Made by a program: the position numbers and the translations under genes. This document shows positions 21,596 through 32,002 of a stretch of DNA of 64,000 bases, one piece after another (the stretch's first letter is position 1; the number at the start of each line of letters is the position of its first letter). Source of the DNA: Aculops lycopersici. Lineage: Eukaryota; Arthropoda; Arachnida; Trombidiformes; Eriophyidae. The stretch lies in the NCBI GenBank assembly GCA_015350385.1, contig WNKI01000003.1:1149730-1213729 (forward strand), given 5' to 3'. Below the pieces are notes generated by a model, which had not been told where the DNA came from, ran no database searches, and saw only the letters and a program-made list of their open reading frames with translations.

Positions 21596-22189
21596 GATGC
21601 AATTCTATTGTGGAATTACTTCTTCTGCTTTGTCTAATAAATTAATGGTTGTAACGGAGAGCCTGTTACACTCCTCTTATTCATTTGGATTTGTGTTGGC
21701 GAGATTCTTATTGAATTATACAACATCAAATTGAGATGTTGTTGCAAAGTTTTCGAGTTCTAATATTCGAAAATAAGTCGTGCAATACGAACGAAAACAA
21801 ACTATGAGATTTGAGAAGAAATTGACCACGAACGAGAACTGGAAAATCTCATTCATGTGTGAGGCAGATTTGGGACATCCATCGTTGAACGCGCACATTG
21901 TTTCAAATCTTTATAACACATGTGGACAAAAACCGAATGAGAGTGAGGCGTTCGAGATGCAGTCTCGACACTATAGCAAAAGGCTCAATTTATTAGACTC
22001 AACATAGATCCTGACATTATAAAATTGAACTACGTGATTGACACCAATGATTTTTTTCTTTTGAGAAAGATAGCCATAGATTATTAGGTCCGTAGCGAAA
22101 GATATCGAAGTGGGCAAACTAATCTCGCCATTTCAATTCTGACTGAGCCGAGGAATTGTCCGATGTATGCCATCGAGTCGAACGTCTTG
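21596..22189. other. Upstream region of U2SURP
   Basis: This holds the promoter and 5' leader of U2SURP. A 75-codon plus-strand frame from 21780, without a recognised motif, ends at 22007. Nothing else is supported. Confidence 0.4.
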
Positions 22190-22545
22190 TTATCGGGTTC
22201 ACCAAGACCACCACCAATGATGGACAACAACCCAGACCAACGATTCGCAATGACCTTTGCGTCGCAGGGGCAGCTTGTGTTTTGCTCAAAGACGCCGTGT
22301 ATCCAATCATTAAGCAAACACTCGAGGGCACACCTGTTCTAATTCATTGTGGCAACACGTCATTTACCAATCACAGCCGGTGGGGTTAGTTTGGATCTGG
22401 TGGGCTGTGATGGATTTGTTGTCACCGAGTTCGGGTTTGCTTCCGGCGTTGGATTTGAGAAACTCATAGACATCTATTGGCGGGCAACACAAAGTTGGTG
22501 CCCGACTGTGTGTAACCACTGAGCGAGCTCTCAAGTTACACGGAC
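22190..22545 (+). pseudogene. Decayed fragment of C1-tetrahydrofolate synthase (formate-THF ligase domain)
   Basis: The plus strand encodes [20 protein letters not shown] from 22285 on, then GFVVTEFGFASGVGFEKL, then TERALKLHG. These match, in order and spacing, the formate-tetrahydrofolate ligase domain of MTHFD1 ([55 protein letters not shown]). The three pieces are in three different frames (codon starts at 22261, 22409 and 22521 differ modulo 3), and a TAG follows the first piece at about 22387. It therefore cannot make the enzyme. Weaker similarity extends upstream to about 22190. No other part of MTHFD1 is found, so this is a partial relic. Confidence 0.8.
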
Positions 22546-22565
22546 TGCGATCCAGCGAGTAACAG

Positions 22566-22690
22566 CGGATTGTGGTGTACAGACAGTCCATGAAGATTTG
22601 GATAACTGCATGGGAAGTTTGAGTTTGGATTGAATACATGATGATCTTGAAGATGTTGGTTGAAAATTGCAGAGAAATGCGCGACGACTG
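22566..22690 (-). pseudogene. Partial duplicate of EFR3
   Basis: Plus-strand bases 22566-22669 align with 24938-25041 inside the intact EFR3 gene, in the same orientation, with about 12 mismatches in 104 bases by my count. The minus-strand translation keeps NIFKIIMYSIQTQ and AVIQIFMD. Similarity fades on both sides, with a faint protein match upstream (to ~22690). It starts about 20 bases from the C1-THF synthase relic and is about 2.3 kb from the parent segment. It repeats an exon segment that EFR3 already has, so it is not a missing exon. Confidence 0.85.
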
Positions 22691-24266
22691 CACCCACTTG
22701 AAGCAGTCATCCCGAGACGGAAGTATTTGGTATACAAGTCAATCAATAAATGAGCCAGCTAGAACTTGCTTGCCCCCTAAAACTAACACTGGCCAATCGT
22801 ACCAATCAAAGAGTAGCACGGCGAGATGTACGTCTTTTCGGAACCAAAACATCGATTTTTTTTCTCGAACAAATGCTGATATGAGCTTCGACCGGTACTT
22901 TTTACCTAGAGTTCAACCATTAGGTTGGCTTCGCGAATCCCCTCTTCCACCTCTAATATAGTCACTAACACGATTGAACACGCGCTAGTTGCAGCTGAGG
23001 TCGCTCGCTCGCTCAAATAAAACATGCACCTGAGCCATGTCCGTGAATTAACAATTAGCTATAAATGAATTCAAGGCAGACGAAGATTAAACGAGGTGGT
23101 TGTTTAGATCGATTCTATGAATTGTCACATCCAATCTATATAGATCTCAGTTTTAATTATTCCTCTCCATTTTTCATGTGAAAACCAGCCAAGCGCTTGA
23201 AGAAGAGGTTCCCCCACCCTGTGTATCCTTCTCCCAGTCTATCCGTCCATTTATCCATTCGTCCACTAAGCATCAAAAAGATTCAAGTGATTGCATTTCT
23301 CGGGGGGTTCTTCTGTGGGTTTGCAGATCTTTCTCTTTGATCCGATTACGGTCGATTAAGATTAACACAATTTGGTCTCTCTATTGTCAATATCATTGTA
23401 GTTCTCGTGGTTAGCTTACAACGTGGGCAAGTAGCTGACTTTGTAAAAGATTCAATTTACTCCAGCACTCATTAGACAAACTTTTAGAAACATGGCAAAT
23501 CACACGTACACCTAATATTAAATTAATTTGTAGTGTACGCATAGATTTCAACCCTCACTCAGACCAAGACCTAGCGACATGACAACAGAAGATACGAGGT
23601 CATGCTGTTAGCTTGATTGGACCTACACTGTCGACAGCATTCTTAATCTATGACAAACATGGACCAAAATCAAGAGGGAAAATGAAAACGTTAATCGAAG
23701 TATGAGTAGCGGTGGTGGAAATGAGAATGATAACGCAAATGTAAATGAGAGTGAGTGAGAGTATAATGGTATCACGTCATCGGCTGGTCTACAACTTTTT
23801 TTGCTGCCAGTAGACAACGAGCCACCAAACGAGACAAGATCCACAAGTGTCAGTGAGTCAATCTAATCGATGCTGAGTTGCTAGTCTCCAAAAACATGAC
23901 TTGACCAAATGTTTGCAAGAAGAGTAAACCTCGATGGGAAGTAAACGGCAGCATAAGTCTAGCTCAGTTTACTGGAGATAGTCAATATCCAGCCAGGAGC
24001 GGGCTCTTCCGGCCAGCGGGTCGCCATCAAATGAGCACTGGATGGCCAGACTGACGCTGGTCTAATCAAATGAAGTCGTGGAAACCTGTGGGAAACAAAG
24101 AGCATCTGTTTGGGAATACATAATTGATGTATTTGTGAATGAAAGATGTATTTAATAACGAAAATGATGATGATGATGATTAAAAAGTTAACAATTGTTC
24201 CTTGTGAACGGTGTGGTAGTAAAGTCCTAATTGGTCTATGCGAAATCTAGTTCATATATCTGTCAT
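22691..24266. other. Spacer downstream of EFR3
   Basis: No supported gene. ATTAAA on the minus strand (plus TTTAAT at 24151-24156) is a probable poly(A) signal for EFR3, 110 bases past its stop. A short GAT run sits at 24163-24180. I looked for more pieces of EFR3 or C1-THF synthase here and found none that I could defend. Confidence 0.45.
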
Positions 24267-25955
24267 CTAACAGACGTATCTTGAGGCAATGTCCAAACTT
24301 AAAGTATAGTAATCACTAACATTGCATTTGTTTGACTTAGCCTTCTCGATGAGTTCTTCAAAGGTGGCCTTCTGAAACCATTCGACTATTCGATTCCTCT
24401 TCTCCTCTGACGGCTCAGCCGGCTCTTCAACCAAAACTTTCTTGAACTCCTGGAATGATATGATCTCTTCTTCCGGGGAACGCTTGACAATGTCCGGCGA
24501 CGAGGCGGAGCTCTCGACATCCACACTAATTGAGTTTATGTCACTACGTGATAAGGTGGAATCATGTCGTGTTTTCATGAAATGTGTCTCTGGTCCCGAG
24601 CCACGTAGGTTGTGCAATATCTTTTGCAACTTAACTCCAATCACCGAATCAGGCTTGAGAGTTGGCGCTCTACTTTTGATGAAAAATAAAATCTCCGTTT
24701 TCTGGTAGTCGGGTAGGTTGCTTGAAAACTCGGACAATGTATCCATAATGGCCTCTTGGAATTCCAACTCTCTCTTTCCGTGAGTGTTGATGGAAGATCT
24801 CAAGTGCTCGAGAAGGGAGTTGATTATTTCTAGAACAGACGGGCCGATGGATTCGGCCGCAGCTATTGCAATGATACTCGACAAAACGGACACTATTCCT
24901 ATTTTGATTTGCTGATCCTTTGAGGTGTCGTCACATCGGATTGTGTCGTCCAGATGGTCCATCAAGATTTGGATAACAGCATAGGAGTGTTGAGTTTGGA
25001 TTGAATACATGATGATCTTGAAGATGTTGATTGAAAATTGTTCTCGACCATCAGACTCGAGGCGCCATAGATCGTGACTGTCGATATGTTTTAAAACTGG
25101 CTTAATAACCGACTTGATATGACCAAAGGTGGCCCGGCGCATTAGCTCTTTGAGACAATCTTCGGCAATCATCGCTGGTTCGGATTTGTCGCCAAAAGTT
25201 GGTGTCATTAGTGGGGTCTCGGCGATGTGGGCCGCAATACTAAGTGGGTTTACTTTGGTGGAATACTGCTGAATATTTGCACTATTGTGTCCATCGCCAT
25301 CATTATTGTTGTCCACTCCTGTACCTCTAACATCAGTTGCTTGCATGTTGTACAAGAGGGATGGCACTATCTTGTCCATATGAACCTCGTCCCAAATGTT
25401 TGCTTGCAGGTCATCACTGACAGTTTTTCTAATCACCCCCTTCAAACCATTGAGCCCGGCTATCCTAAGCTGACGTCGCTTGTCTAAATCTCGATCACTA
25501 CTATGCGACATGGAGGCAAACTTGGAAACAAAAAAGTCGTAACGCCTATGATACGATGGAGTATCCTCCTCAATTCCGGCAAACTTAACAAACGATTGTG
25601 TACCTAATAATTGCATATTCAAATCCTGATTCTCAACTAACTGCTGAACGACACGTAGAAAACTTTCAACAAATAGATTCAACGATTGTGCATTGCTTGT
25701 AATCAATAGCCTATCCATGGCCTCAACACCGATCGCCACATAACCTGGCCGATGGCGAGATAAATCCCTCGCAATCCTTTGGGCCAAATAGTTTCCAATT
25801 CTATCCAACTTCTCAGATTGTGCTCTTGCGTAGAAAGTCAACTTTTCTAGATTGCTCTTATCGTAGCCTTCGGCTGGACTTGCCGGATAAATATTGTTGA
25901 CAAGCCGCTTATACCTCGGCCTCAAAGCCGAACAACAACCACACGAGCATTCCAT
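24267..25955 (-). CDS. EFR3: EFR3 homologue, internally shortened
   Basis: A single 562-codon exon starts MECSCGCCSALRPRYKRLVNNIYP, the Cys-rich palmitoylation start of EFR3. The armadillo-like N-half is well kept (EEDTPSYHRRYDFFVSKF; HMDKIVPSLLYNMQ; FKIIMYSIQTQ; SIGPSVLEIINSLLEHLR). EFR3 anchors phosphatidylinositol 4-kinase alpha and TTC7 to the plasma membrane and so maintains PI4P; the fly homologue is rolling blackout. After SSNLPDYQKTEILFF (~residue 415) the protein jumps to a Ser-rich linker and the C-terminal block ISFQEFKKVL...EEKRNRIVEWFQKATFEEL. About 230 residues of the middle of human EFR3A (~821 residues) are absent. The frame is open throughout, so this is a lineage deletion rather than obvious decay. 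No splice site in the jump was convincing. Confidence 0.93.
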   Translation of the reverse strand: MECSCGCCSALRPRYKRLVNNIYPASPAEGYDKSNLEKLTFYARAQSEKLDRIGNYLAQRIARDLSRHRPGYVAIGVEAMDRLLITSNAQSLNLFVESFLRVVQQLVENQDLNMQLLGTQSFVKFAGIEEDTPSYHRRYDFFVSKFASMSHSSDRDLDKRRQLRIAGLNGLKGVIRKTVSDDLQANIWDEVHMDKIVPSLLYNMQATDVRGTGVDNNNDGDGHNSANIQQYSTKVNPLSIAAHIAETPLMTPTFGDKSEPAMIAEDCLKELMRRATFGHIKSVIKPVLKHIDSHDLWRLESDGREQFSINIFKIIMYSIQTQHSYAVIQILMDHLDDTIRCDDTSKDQQIKIGIVSVLSSIIAIAAAESIGPSVLEIINSLLEHLRSSINTHGKRELEFQEAIMDTLSEFSSNLPDYQKTEILFFIKSRAPTLKPDSVIGVKLQKILHNLRGSGPETHFMKTRHDSTLSRSDINSISVDVESSASSPDIVKRSPEEEIISFQEFKKVLVEEPAEPSEEKRNRIVEWFQKATFEELIEKAKSNKCNVSDYYTLSLDIASRYVC

Positions 25956-28900
25956 AACGACGCGCGGTTGTCTTGGTTTCTAACTCCTATTAAGGTAAAA
26001 TATGCTTACTTGGATTTGATGATATCATAAATCTATTAGGCAGCTAGATGATATGATGATAATAGAATACATTAGCCGCGTCGAGATGGAGATGCCGATT
26101 TGTTTTTATACGCTTCTGCAACTTTAATCCATTTGTTCTCGGGAAGTCAGATGCAAAAAAACTCGCGCTTTTGGTCACACATTGGCGCCGCCGCTGTAGC
26201 TGTGTTTTTAAAAAACAAGCAGAGGCCACGCGCATTTGCTGGCCAACTGTGCGGCCATTTCCCTTAGCCAGGCTGTGCATCACATAGAGATGCACAGACT
26301 GGTTTTATGGTCTTGTACATTAAGGAGATCATAAAAGACTTAGTAAAATCACAAGGAACAAGGACAGATGTTAATGTATCCAATCAAAAGCTGTGGTGGT
26401 GTTGGCTAGAGACCGAAGACTGACCAGTGTCTATGTGATCGCATTAACTGTTGTAAGAACAAAGTAATGCTCATGAGATTGAATTACTTGGAGCGAATGT
26501 AAACAATGTACTTTATGCCGAGTCAAGAGGAGTCCAATGTTCTGTATCATCATAGGGTGTCTCTTTGATCCAGAGTTGATGGTGGTAATGGCTCGGAAGT
26601 TGTTGATTACTTCTTGGAGAGCAGAGCAATTGGTGCTCTCTGAGCAAATAGGCAGAAGTTCGCATGGGAAGCGGAGATGGCATTTGGCATCAGATTGACA
26701 GCAGGTATCTGTCTAGCTAGAGGTCGCTAGTCATGTTGGAAGCTGGCAAGAGTAGACAGTCCAATGAGCCATTAGGTAATGGATCGTCCAGTCAGTAACT
26801 AACCTTCTATTTGGCCGATAACATCGATCGCTTCATGAATCCAGAAACCTACTTTGGCGATATGAATTACGGAAGCGTCGAGATGGTTTTCCGTGCAAAG
26901 GGTTGAAATGTGCTGACCAATAGGCGAAAACTTCGCTACCAGTCAGCTAACTGTGGCCATAAACACATTGGCCCAAGACAAGTTCGTCTATCATTGTAGT
27001 TCAGTTGTATTGATTGCTGAGCAACAACAACAACAACAACAAAAGTGGACATTAAACGGATCCCCTTGTGATCTCTCGCTCCTCTCACGATTACATCCTA
27101 CGATTTGCCGCTCTTTGTTGGGGGGTTTTAGTGGTTTTCAGTTGCATCTGGAGGAAGACAATCATGGTGATGTCTTTTTGGGCTCTTAAAGCTGGGTCCC
27201 TATGGTATCAAGTGGAGTTTTGCTAGGGTCATAAAGGGGCCACGAGAAAACTTGACCAAACTAAACCAAAAACAAGTGCGGGGATCGGAACGAGTGGCGG
27301 GCACCACCAATGTTCAACAATGCCTCCTGCCTTAGTTGCCAACCAATACAAGGAGGGAAGAGCGAGTGTCGATAGGATGAAACTTTTATGGTTTCCATCA
27401 CAAATCGCCAAGTAAGGACTCGGCAACAAAAGGCCTAGTCTAATATCCGTGGACTCAGTCGCACTTCTCGCAAAGTTGGCGCCATTAACACGCCGCCAGT
27501 CAAAGTGGCGACTAGTTGGTGAGGAGTGAAGTGCAACTTCGTGTCGTGGTCGTGGCCGTGGTCCTGGTCGTCCACTACACCGACTTGTTGCTGCCTGTCT
27601 TTGCCACAATACCTAGTGGATTTGGGAGCAAGTGAGCAGGCTAATTGTATTTTAGAATGCTACATGTACTCAACGTCTATTTGCTTTGCTGCGTCGCCGC
27701 CGACTCGCGACTCGAAACTTGCAATAGAACTTGGGTACTTTTGTCGAAACTGGGAGCGACATGTGCTGAGAAGGCAGTTGCCACTGCCAATTCTGCTGCT
27801 TATGGTCAACTTGGTCATTTGGTCCGCTTCGTTGGGTCCAATCTTTTGCTGGAGTGGTGTCCACTAAAAACTGGTTGCTGTCGGTGGCAAAGGCGGCGGA
27901 ATGCGCAAAGTTCTCTTGGTGTTTCTTGGCTCCCCCATCCTTCGTCTGGTTGCCCTACCAACCAAAGGTGGAACCCAAGAGGAACCGGCACACATTGGTT
28001 CACTGGCTGTTCCCTTAGTGCGCGCCGATGGGGCTGCTGCTGATAGACACACGGGCAAGGGGCTGGCCGTGTTAAGGCAGGACAGACGTACAGTAACGTG
28101 GTGGCGCACAATGGGAGCCCCAAACGGTAAATACGCGCACGCAGTTGCAGTGGCGGCGGCAGGACCAACTTGGTGTCTTGGAATGAGGCACTTCTCCCCC
28201 TCTCGTCGTCACTTTGCATTTTAAGTCTCACTCGCCCATTGGAATCTGCAGCGCTGGAGTGCACAAAAAAGGTGACTGTGCGTTAGCCGAGAGGGGAAAG
28301 CAGCGGCGGCGGCAGCGGCGCCCAACGTACTGTACCCACTTGCGGATCGCTACACGGCGCAAAAGTAGCGGTAGCAAAGCAGTGGCCAACGCACACATAC
28401 ACGCACACAAGTGAATGGCAACGAGACATTCTGGAGCTCTTTTATTGAGTCTAGACTCGCCTATCAGTCTGCAACAACACAAATGCTATTGCGTTCGGCG
28501 GCGCAACACTAATACGTGCTGCTGTATCCGCATATCTTATATTGATGTGAGAGAAAGTGAGCAAAAGGGTCTTTGTGGGGAGAGACGAGAGAGCGAGAGT
28601 GATCGAGAAATATCCTGCTGGCAAGCTAGCGAGAGACGAAGCACAACAATCTTTTAACTGCTTGAAGCCGTCGTTAACTTGATAACAGGGCGCGAGGGAA
28701 ATACAACGATGTTACGAGGGCAACAACAACAACCACTACAACCTCCACCGATACCAGAATAACAATAGTGATGTTCCAGAATCATTATTGCAACTACTAC
28801 CCTTATATTAGAAATAGAATTATTCTTCACACATACATTTAAGCCAACTGGATTTAGTCGGTCCATTATATTAAAATTAGATATCGCTATTAGAAACAAC

Positions 28901-28980
28901 ACCTGCACAAGCTATTATTGCATCCATAACCCTGAAACAGTTAATCTCTATTTGAAACTACCACCACCTCATCAGTCAGC
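25956..28980. other. Spacer between EFR3 and the ULK3-like gene
   Basis: This 3-kb divergent spacer holds both promoters, a 35-base inverted repeat at 26268 and a CAA run at 27024-27042. Several overlapping frames at 27500-28270 are open on both strands. One, from an ATG at 27901 (107 codons), begins with a signal-like MRKVLLVFLGSPILRLVAL, but the opposite strand is open for 149 codons over the same bases. I recognise neither. Confidence 0.45.
26268..26302. repeat. Perfect-stem inverted repeat (hairpin)
   Basis: CTGTGCATC (26273-26281) and GATGCACAG (26289-26297) form a perfect 9-bp stem with a 7-base loop. One G/A mismatch then separates it from a further 4-bp pair (CCAG / CTGG). It lies about 310 bases upstream of the EFR3 start. 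Confidence 0.85.
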
Positions 28981-30114
28981 ATGTCGCCCTCACTATCACC
29001 TCGAGTTGCGACACCACCCAAGTCACAGTCACCAAATAGCTCCTTCACAATAAAACCCGGATCGCCAACTGCAATCGGTGGCTACGCGGTGAGCACTTGC
29101 ATCGGTAGAGGTAGTTTCTCTACCGTCTACAAGGGCCACAAGAATCGAGGAAGGTACGAGGTCGTGGCTATTAAATGCATTCAAATTTCAACTTTAAGCA
29201 AAAAGTCCAAAGAAAATCTGATTGAAGAGATCAACATCTTGAGACGAATCAACCACGAGCACGTTGTGTCAATGAAAAAGTTCACCTGGGACGCGCACAA
29301 TATCTACTTAATCCTAGAGTATTGTCCAGGTGGAAATCTCTCCGAATTTATAAGAAGCAAGGGAAGACTCGACGAGAAGATGGTTCAGCATTTTACACAA
29401 CAACTAGTTCAAGGTTTGGAAGTGTTACATGCCGAAAATATTGTTCATAGTGATCTAAAACCAGAGAATATCCTTCTATCCATACCACCAGTTGGAACGT
29501 GTCGCAATGTCAAGCTAAAGATTGCCGATTTTGGTCTCTCGAGAAAGCTGCAAAACAATGAGAAGTTTATCGAGGGTATAAAGGGCTCGCCTTTATACAT
29601 GGCGCCTGAAGTGTTAAGCATGCAACCTTACAGCGCACAAGCTGATCTCTATTCATTAGGTGTGATCCTTTACGAGTGCCTCTTTGGCTCGGCACCCTTT
29701 AAAAAATTAGATCTTAAAGCTTTAACAAAGCAAATCCTATCTCCGGATCCAATCAAGATTCCGGAAACACTTGACATGAGTGATGCTTGTTATGATTTAC
29801 TAAAGCGACTATTAGTGAAGGACCAGGAGAAGCGAATGAACTTCGAGGAACTATATAGGCATCCATTTGTCGACATTGAACACTGTCCAACCTTGGAAAA
29901 TTATTACAAGGGCGTCAGTATGGTGAGACAAGCAACTCTTATGGATCATAAGGGCAATTATGAGGATGCGCGAGCATTCTACATCGAGGGACTATTGTAT
30001 CTTGTGCCAGTTTACAATTGGTTAGACTCCTTCAATGACAACCAACGCAAATGGTTGAGAAGTCGAATCCATGAGTATTGCACGAGGGCCGAACAAATCA
30101 AGCAGTTCGGTTGA
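28981..30114 (+). CDS. ULK3-like Ser/Thr kinase with a single MIT domain
   Basis: The 377-residue product has a kinase domain at roughly residues 34-290: IGRGSFSTVYKG glycine loop, Lys65 in VVAIKC, catalytic Asp158 in HSDLKPEN, DFG at 183-185, and GSPLYMAPEVL. The wording (YLILEYCPGGNLSEFI; GVILYECLFGSAPF; HPFVDIEH) fits ULK3, an Atg1/ULK-family kinase linked to Hedgehog signalling, autophagy and the ESCRT-dependent abscission checkpoint. A C-terminal helical region (~300-377) is one MIT domain; human ULK3 has two and about 472 residues. HSD replaces the usual HRD (ULK3 has HLD), so activation-loop control should be RD-independent. The gene is one exon. A Ser/Pro-rich 30-residue leader precedes the kinase. 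Confidence 0.9.
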   Translation: MSPSLSPRVATPPKSQSPNSSFTIKPGSPTAIGGYAVSTCIGRGSFSTVYKGHKNRGRYEVVAIKCIQISTLSKKSKENLIEEINILRRINHEHVVSMKKFTWDAHNIYLILEYCPGGNLSEFIRSKGRLDEKMVQHFTQQLVQGLEVLHAENIVHSDLKPENILLSIPPVGTCRNVKLKIADFGLSRKLQNNEKFIEGIKGSPLYMAPEVLSMQPYSAQADLYSLGVILYECLFGSAPFKKLDLKALTKQILSPDPIKIPETLDMSDACYDLLKRLLVKDQEKRMNFEELYRHPFVDIEHCPTLENYYKGVSMVRQATLMDHKGNYEDARAFYIEGLLYLVPVYNWLDSFNDNQRKWLRSRIHEYCTRAEQIKQFG

Positions 30115-30330
30115 ATAGGTCTTTCTAACGTTTAATAGATGACTGAAGACGACTGTTGTTAATGAAATTACAACGATACAATGAGATAACAAGCATGTGA
30201 TCATAGACATGTACATAGACCTATATCATCAATCAGCAAACGACCGTATTACACATCATGAATTATCGCATCATCATCATCATTTGCATCCTAGTTAAAA
30301 CACACCTACTATTTATTCCAAGTTGAACCC

Positions 30331-30336
30331 ATTAAA
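30331..30336 (+). terminator. Probable poly(A) signal of the ULK3-like gene
   Basis: ATTAAA lies 217 bases after the stop at 30114, before the convergent DHFR 3' end. Confidence 0.4.
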
Positions 30337-30414
30337 ATCTCATAGAAGATATATCCATCTGAAAGTAGCTATTGACCAATGTTTACCAGATTGATACGGG
30401 AATAGATTGCTCTT

Positions 30415-30420
30415 TTTATT
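30415..30420 (-). terminator. Probable poly(A) signal of DHFR
   Basis: Plus-strand TTTATT is AATAAA on the minus strand, 221 bases beyond the DHFR stop. With the ATTAAA at 30331 on the other strand, the spacer 30115-30640 looks like two abutting 3' UTRs. I see no other gene in it. Confidence 0.45.
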
Positions 30421-30640
30421 ATCTAAATTTATAAGGAGAACAAAGTTGTCTTTCTTGTCAGAGGCGAGTAATAGATTTGAAAGATTTGTTAGCTAGTTTC
30501 GATGACGTGCCTATGGATGACTCCCAATTGAATCGACAACGGTTTTGCGGAGTGTGTCAGGAGATTGTGGAGGCGAAGTTGAGTCATCAGGTGATCACTA
30601 ATACTCAAGTGTGATTCAGTGGCCAGAGGCGACCAGGCCA

Positions 30641-31348
30641 TCATTCTCTTGCATAAACGTGGAATTTGTATTTGACTCCATTCTCCTCCTGCTCCTCCTG
30701 TGGTACATTTGGATCCTCTATTGGCTTATAGATTTCCTCGTCAAATTCAGGAAAGAAAGTATCGCATTCGTATTCTGCATCAATCTTAGTCAAGTAGATC
30801 CTCTTACATTGTGGCAATCTCACTGCTTCCTCATAGATAGCCTGTCCGCCAACAACCCAAACTTGACCCTTATTTCTAAGTTGAGAGACACCCTCTAGGG
30901 CGTCAGGTAGGGAGGAGAATATGTGGTCAACCGACTCTCTGTCTTCTATTGTTGATACCTGTCTACTTAAAACAACATTTGTCCTGTCCTTCAGGGGTCT
31001 ATATTTGGGTGGCAATGAGGACCATGTCTTTCTACCCATGATGACAATGTTCCTATGAGCTGAATCTGGACTCTCGGTGGTCATTCGATTGAAGTAAGCC
31101 ATTTCATTTTTTAGATGCCAAGGTAATCTATTCATAAAGCCTATACCATTATTTTTGCATGCCGCAGCAATAACGAAAAACTCGCTTCGCATTGTTTGTT
31201 CGCAAGAGGCACTTTGTTGGATATATTTCTTAATTTCAGGTTCTTCCACTTTCGATTTGAGGATCTCTCCCATGCGTTCAAAACAACGCGTTACTCCAGA
31301 AAGTTTGCTTTCAACTTGATCCAGTTGTTCAACAATCTCCTCGGCCAT
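30641..31348 (-). CDS. DHFR: Dihydrofolate reductase with N-terminal helical extension
   Basis: Residues 53-235 are a complete DHFR, which reduces dihydrofolate with NADPH for thymidylate and purine synthesis. Visible marks are NGIGFMNRLPWHLKNEMAYF with the active-site acidic residue, IVIMGRKTWSSLP, RPLKDRTNVVLSR, VWVVGGQAIYEEA, and ESDTFFPE-like ECDTFFPEFD. A helical stretch of 52 residues (MAEEIVEQLDQVESKLSG...) precedes it in the same frame, starting at the ATG at 31348. An internal ATG at 31192 would give a normal-size DHFR, so the extension could be a fused domain, a 5' leader that happens to be open, or part of an upstream exon. I do not recognise the extension. Confidence 0.93.
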   Translation of the reverse strand: MAEEIVEQLDQVESKLSGVTRCFERMGEILKSKVEEPEIKKYIQQSASCEQTMRSEFFVIAAACKNNGIGFMNRLPWHLKNEMAYFNRMTTESPDSAHRNIVIMGRKTWSSLPPKYRPLKDRTNVVLSRQVSTIEDRESVDHIFSSLPDALEGVSQLRNKGQVWVVGGQAIYEEAVRLPQCKRIYLTKIDAEYECDTFFPEFDEEIYKPIEDPNVPQEEQEENGVKYKFHVYARE

Positions 31349-31966
31349 TTTAGTGTTCTACTGACTTGGAATGTCAAATTTGACTCAATGTGGAATTCAA
31401 GTGAGAATCTATTGAACCAAGATGATTTGGTTCCACTGACAACTAATTGTTTTGTTGTCCTTACGTCGTTGTCGTTGTTACTATTGTTGTCTGCTCTTCT
31501 GATAGATGGTGATGATTCTATTTGGGTTTATTTCTGCAGTGACTCATCCGGGTCGACAGCATCAGATTAGTTAGTATCTGTTTCAATCGGTCCAGTTTAT
31601 TGATAAATAATATGCCTCGGTCTACATTAAAACAACAATATGTTCTCATCCGACTTCACTAGCCTCATGCAGATCCCTCCCATTGGGAGTCTCATGGGCG
31701 CCAATGAGACGGCATTAGCTGCCTCGAGCGCCGCCGCTGCTGATAGTGTTAGCATAAGGCGCGCGTTCCAGCTAAAGTGAAGCTGTTGTTTTTATTTCGT
31801 TCAACTAAACGGCTTTGCACTGTAGGTGTCGTGTTAGCATAATTTTGGCGTCAATCCGTCCAGCTATTGTGCACTAACCGATGCTCGTACTATTCATTCA
31901 GCCGTTCATAAGTTACCAATCGTAACTACAGCCAATCCCGAAAATTTTGTGCATATATTTGTAGCA

Positions 31967-32002
31967 GTTTGATCTATCCTGCATTCGCAGGATAAACCAA
32001 AC
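31967..32002. repeat. Inverted repeat (hairpin), 14 of 16 paired
   Basis: TATCCTGC (31975-31982) pairs with GCAGGATA (31987-31994) around a 4-base ATTC loop. The stem extends outward for eight more positions with two mismatches (GTTTGATC against AACCAAAC). It is too short for a typical animal microRNA precursor on its own. Confidence 0.85.

Noticed and set aside
22020..22320. Minus-strand frame with GLLSIIGGGLGEPDNKTFDS
   Set aside because: It is antisense to the C1-THF synthase relic, which explains the apparent protein-like character.
27815..28264. 149-codon minus-strand frame and the opposing 107-codon plus-strand frame
   Set aside because: Both strands are open over the same GC-rich bases, no motif is seen, and neither has splice or start evidence strong enough to choose.
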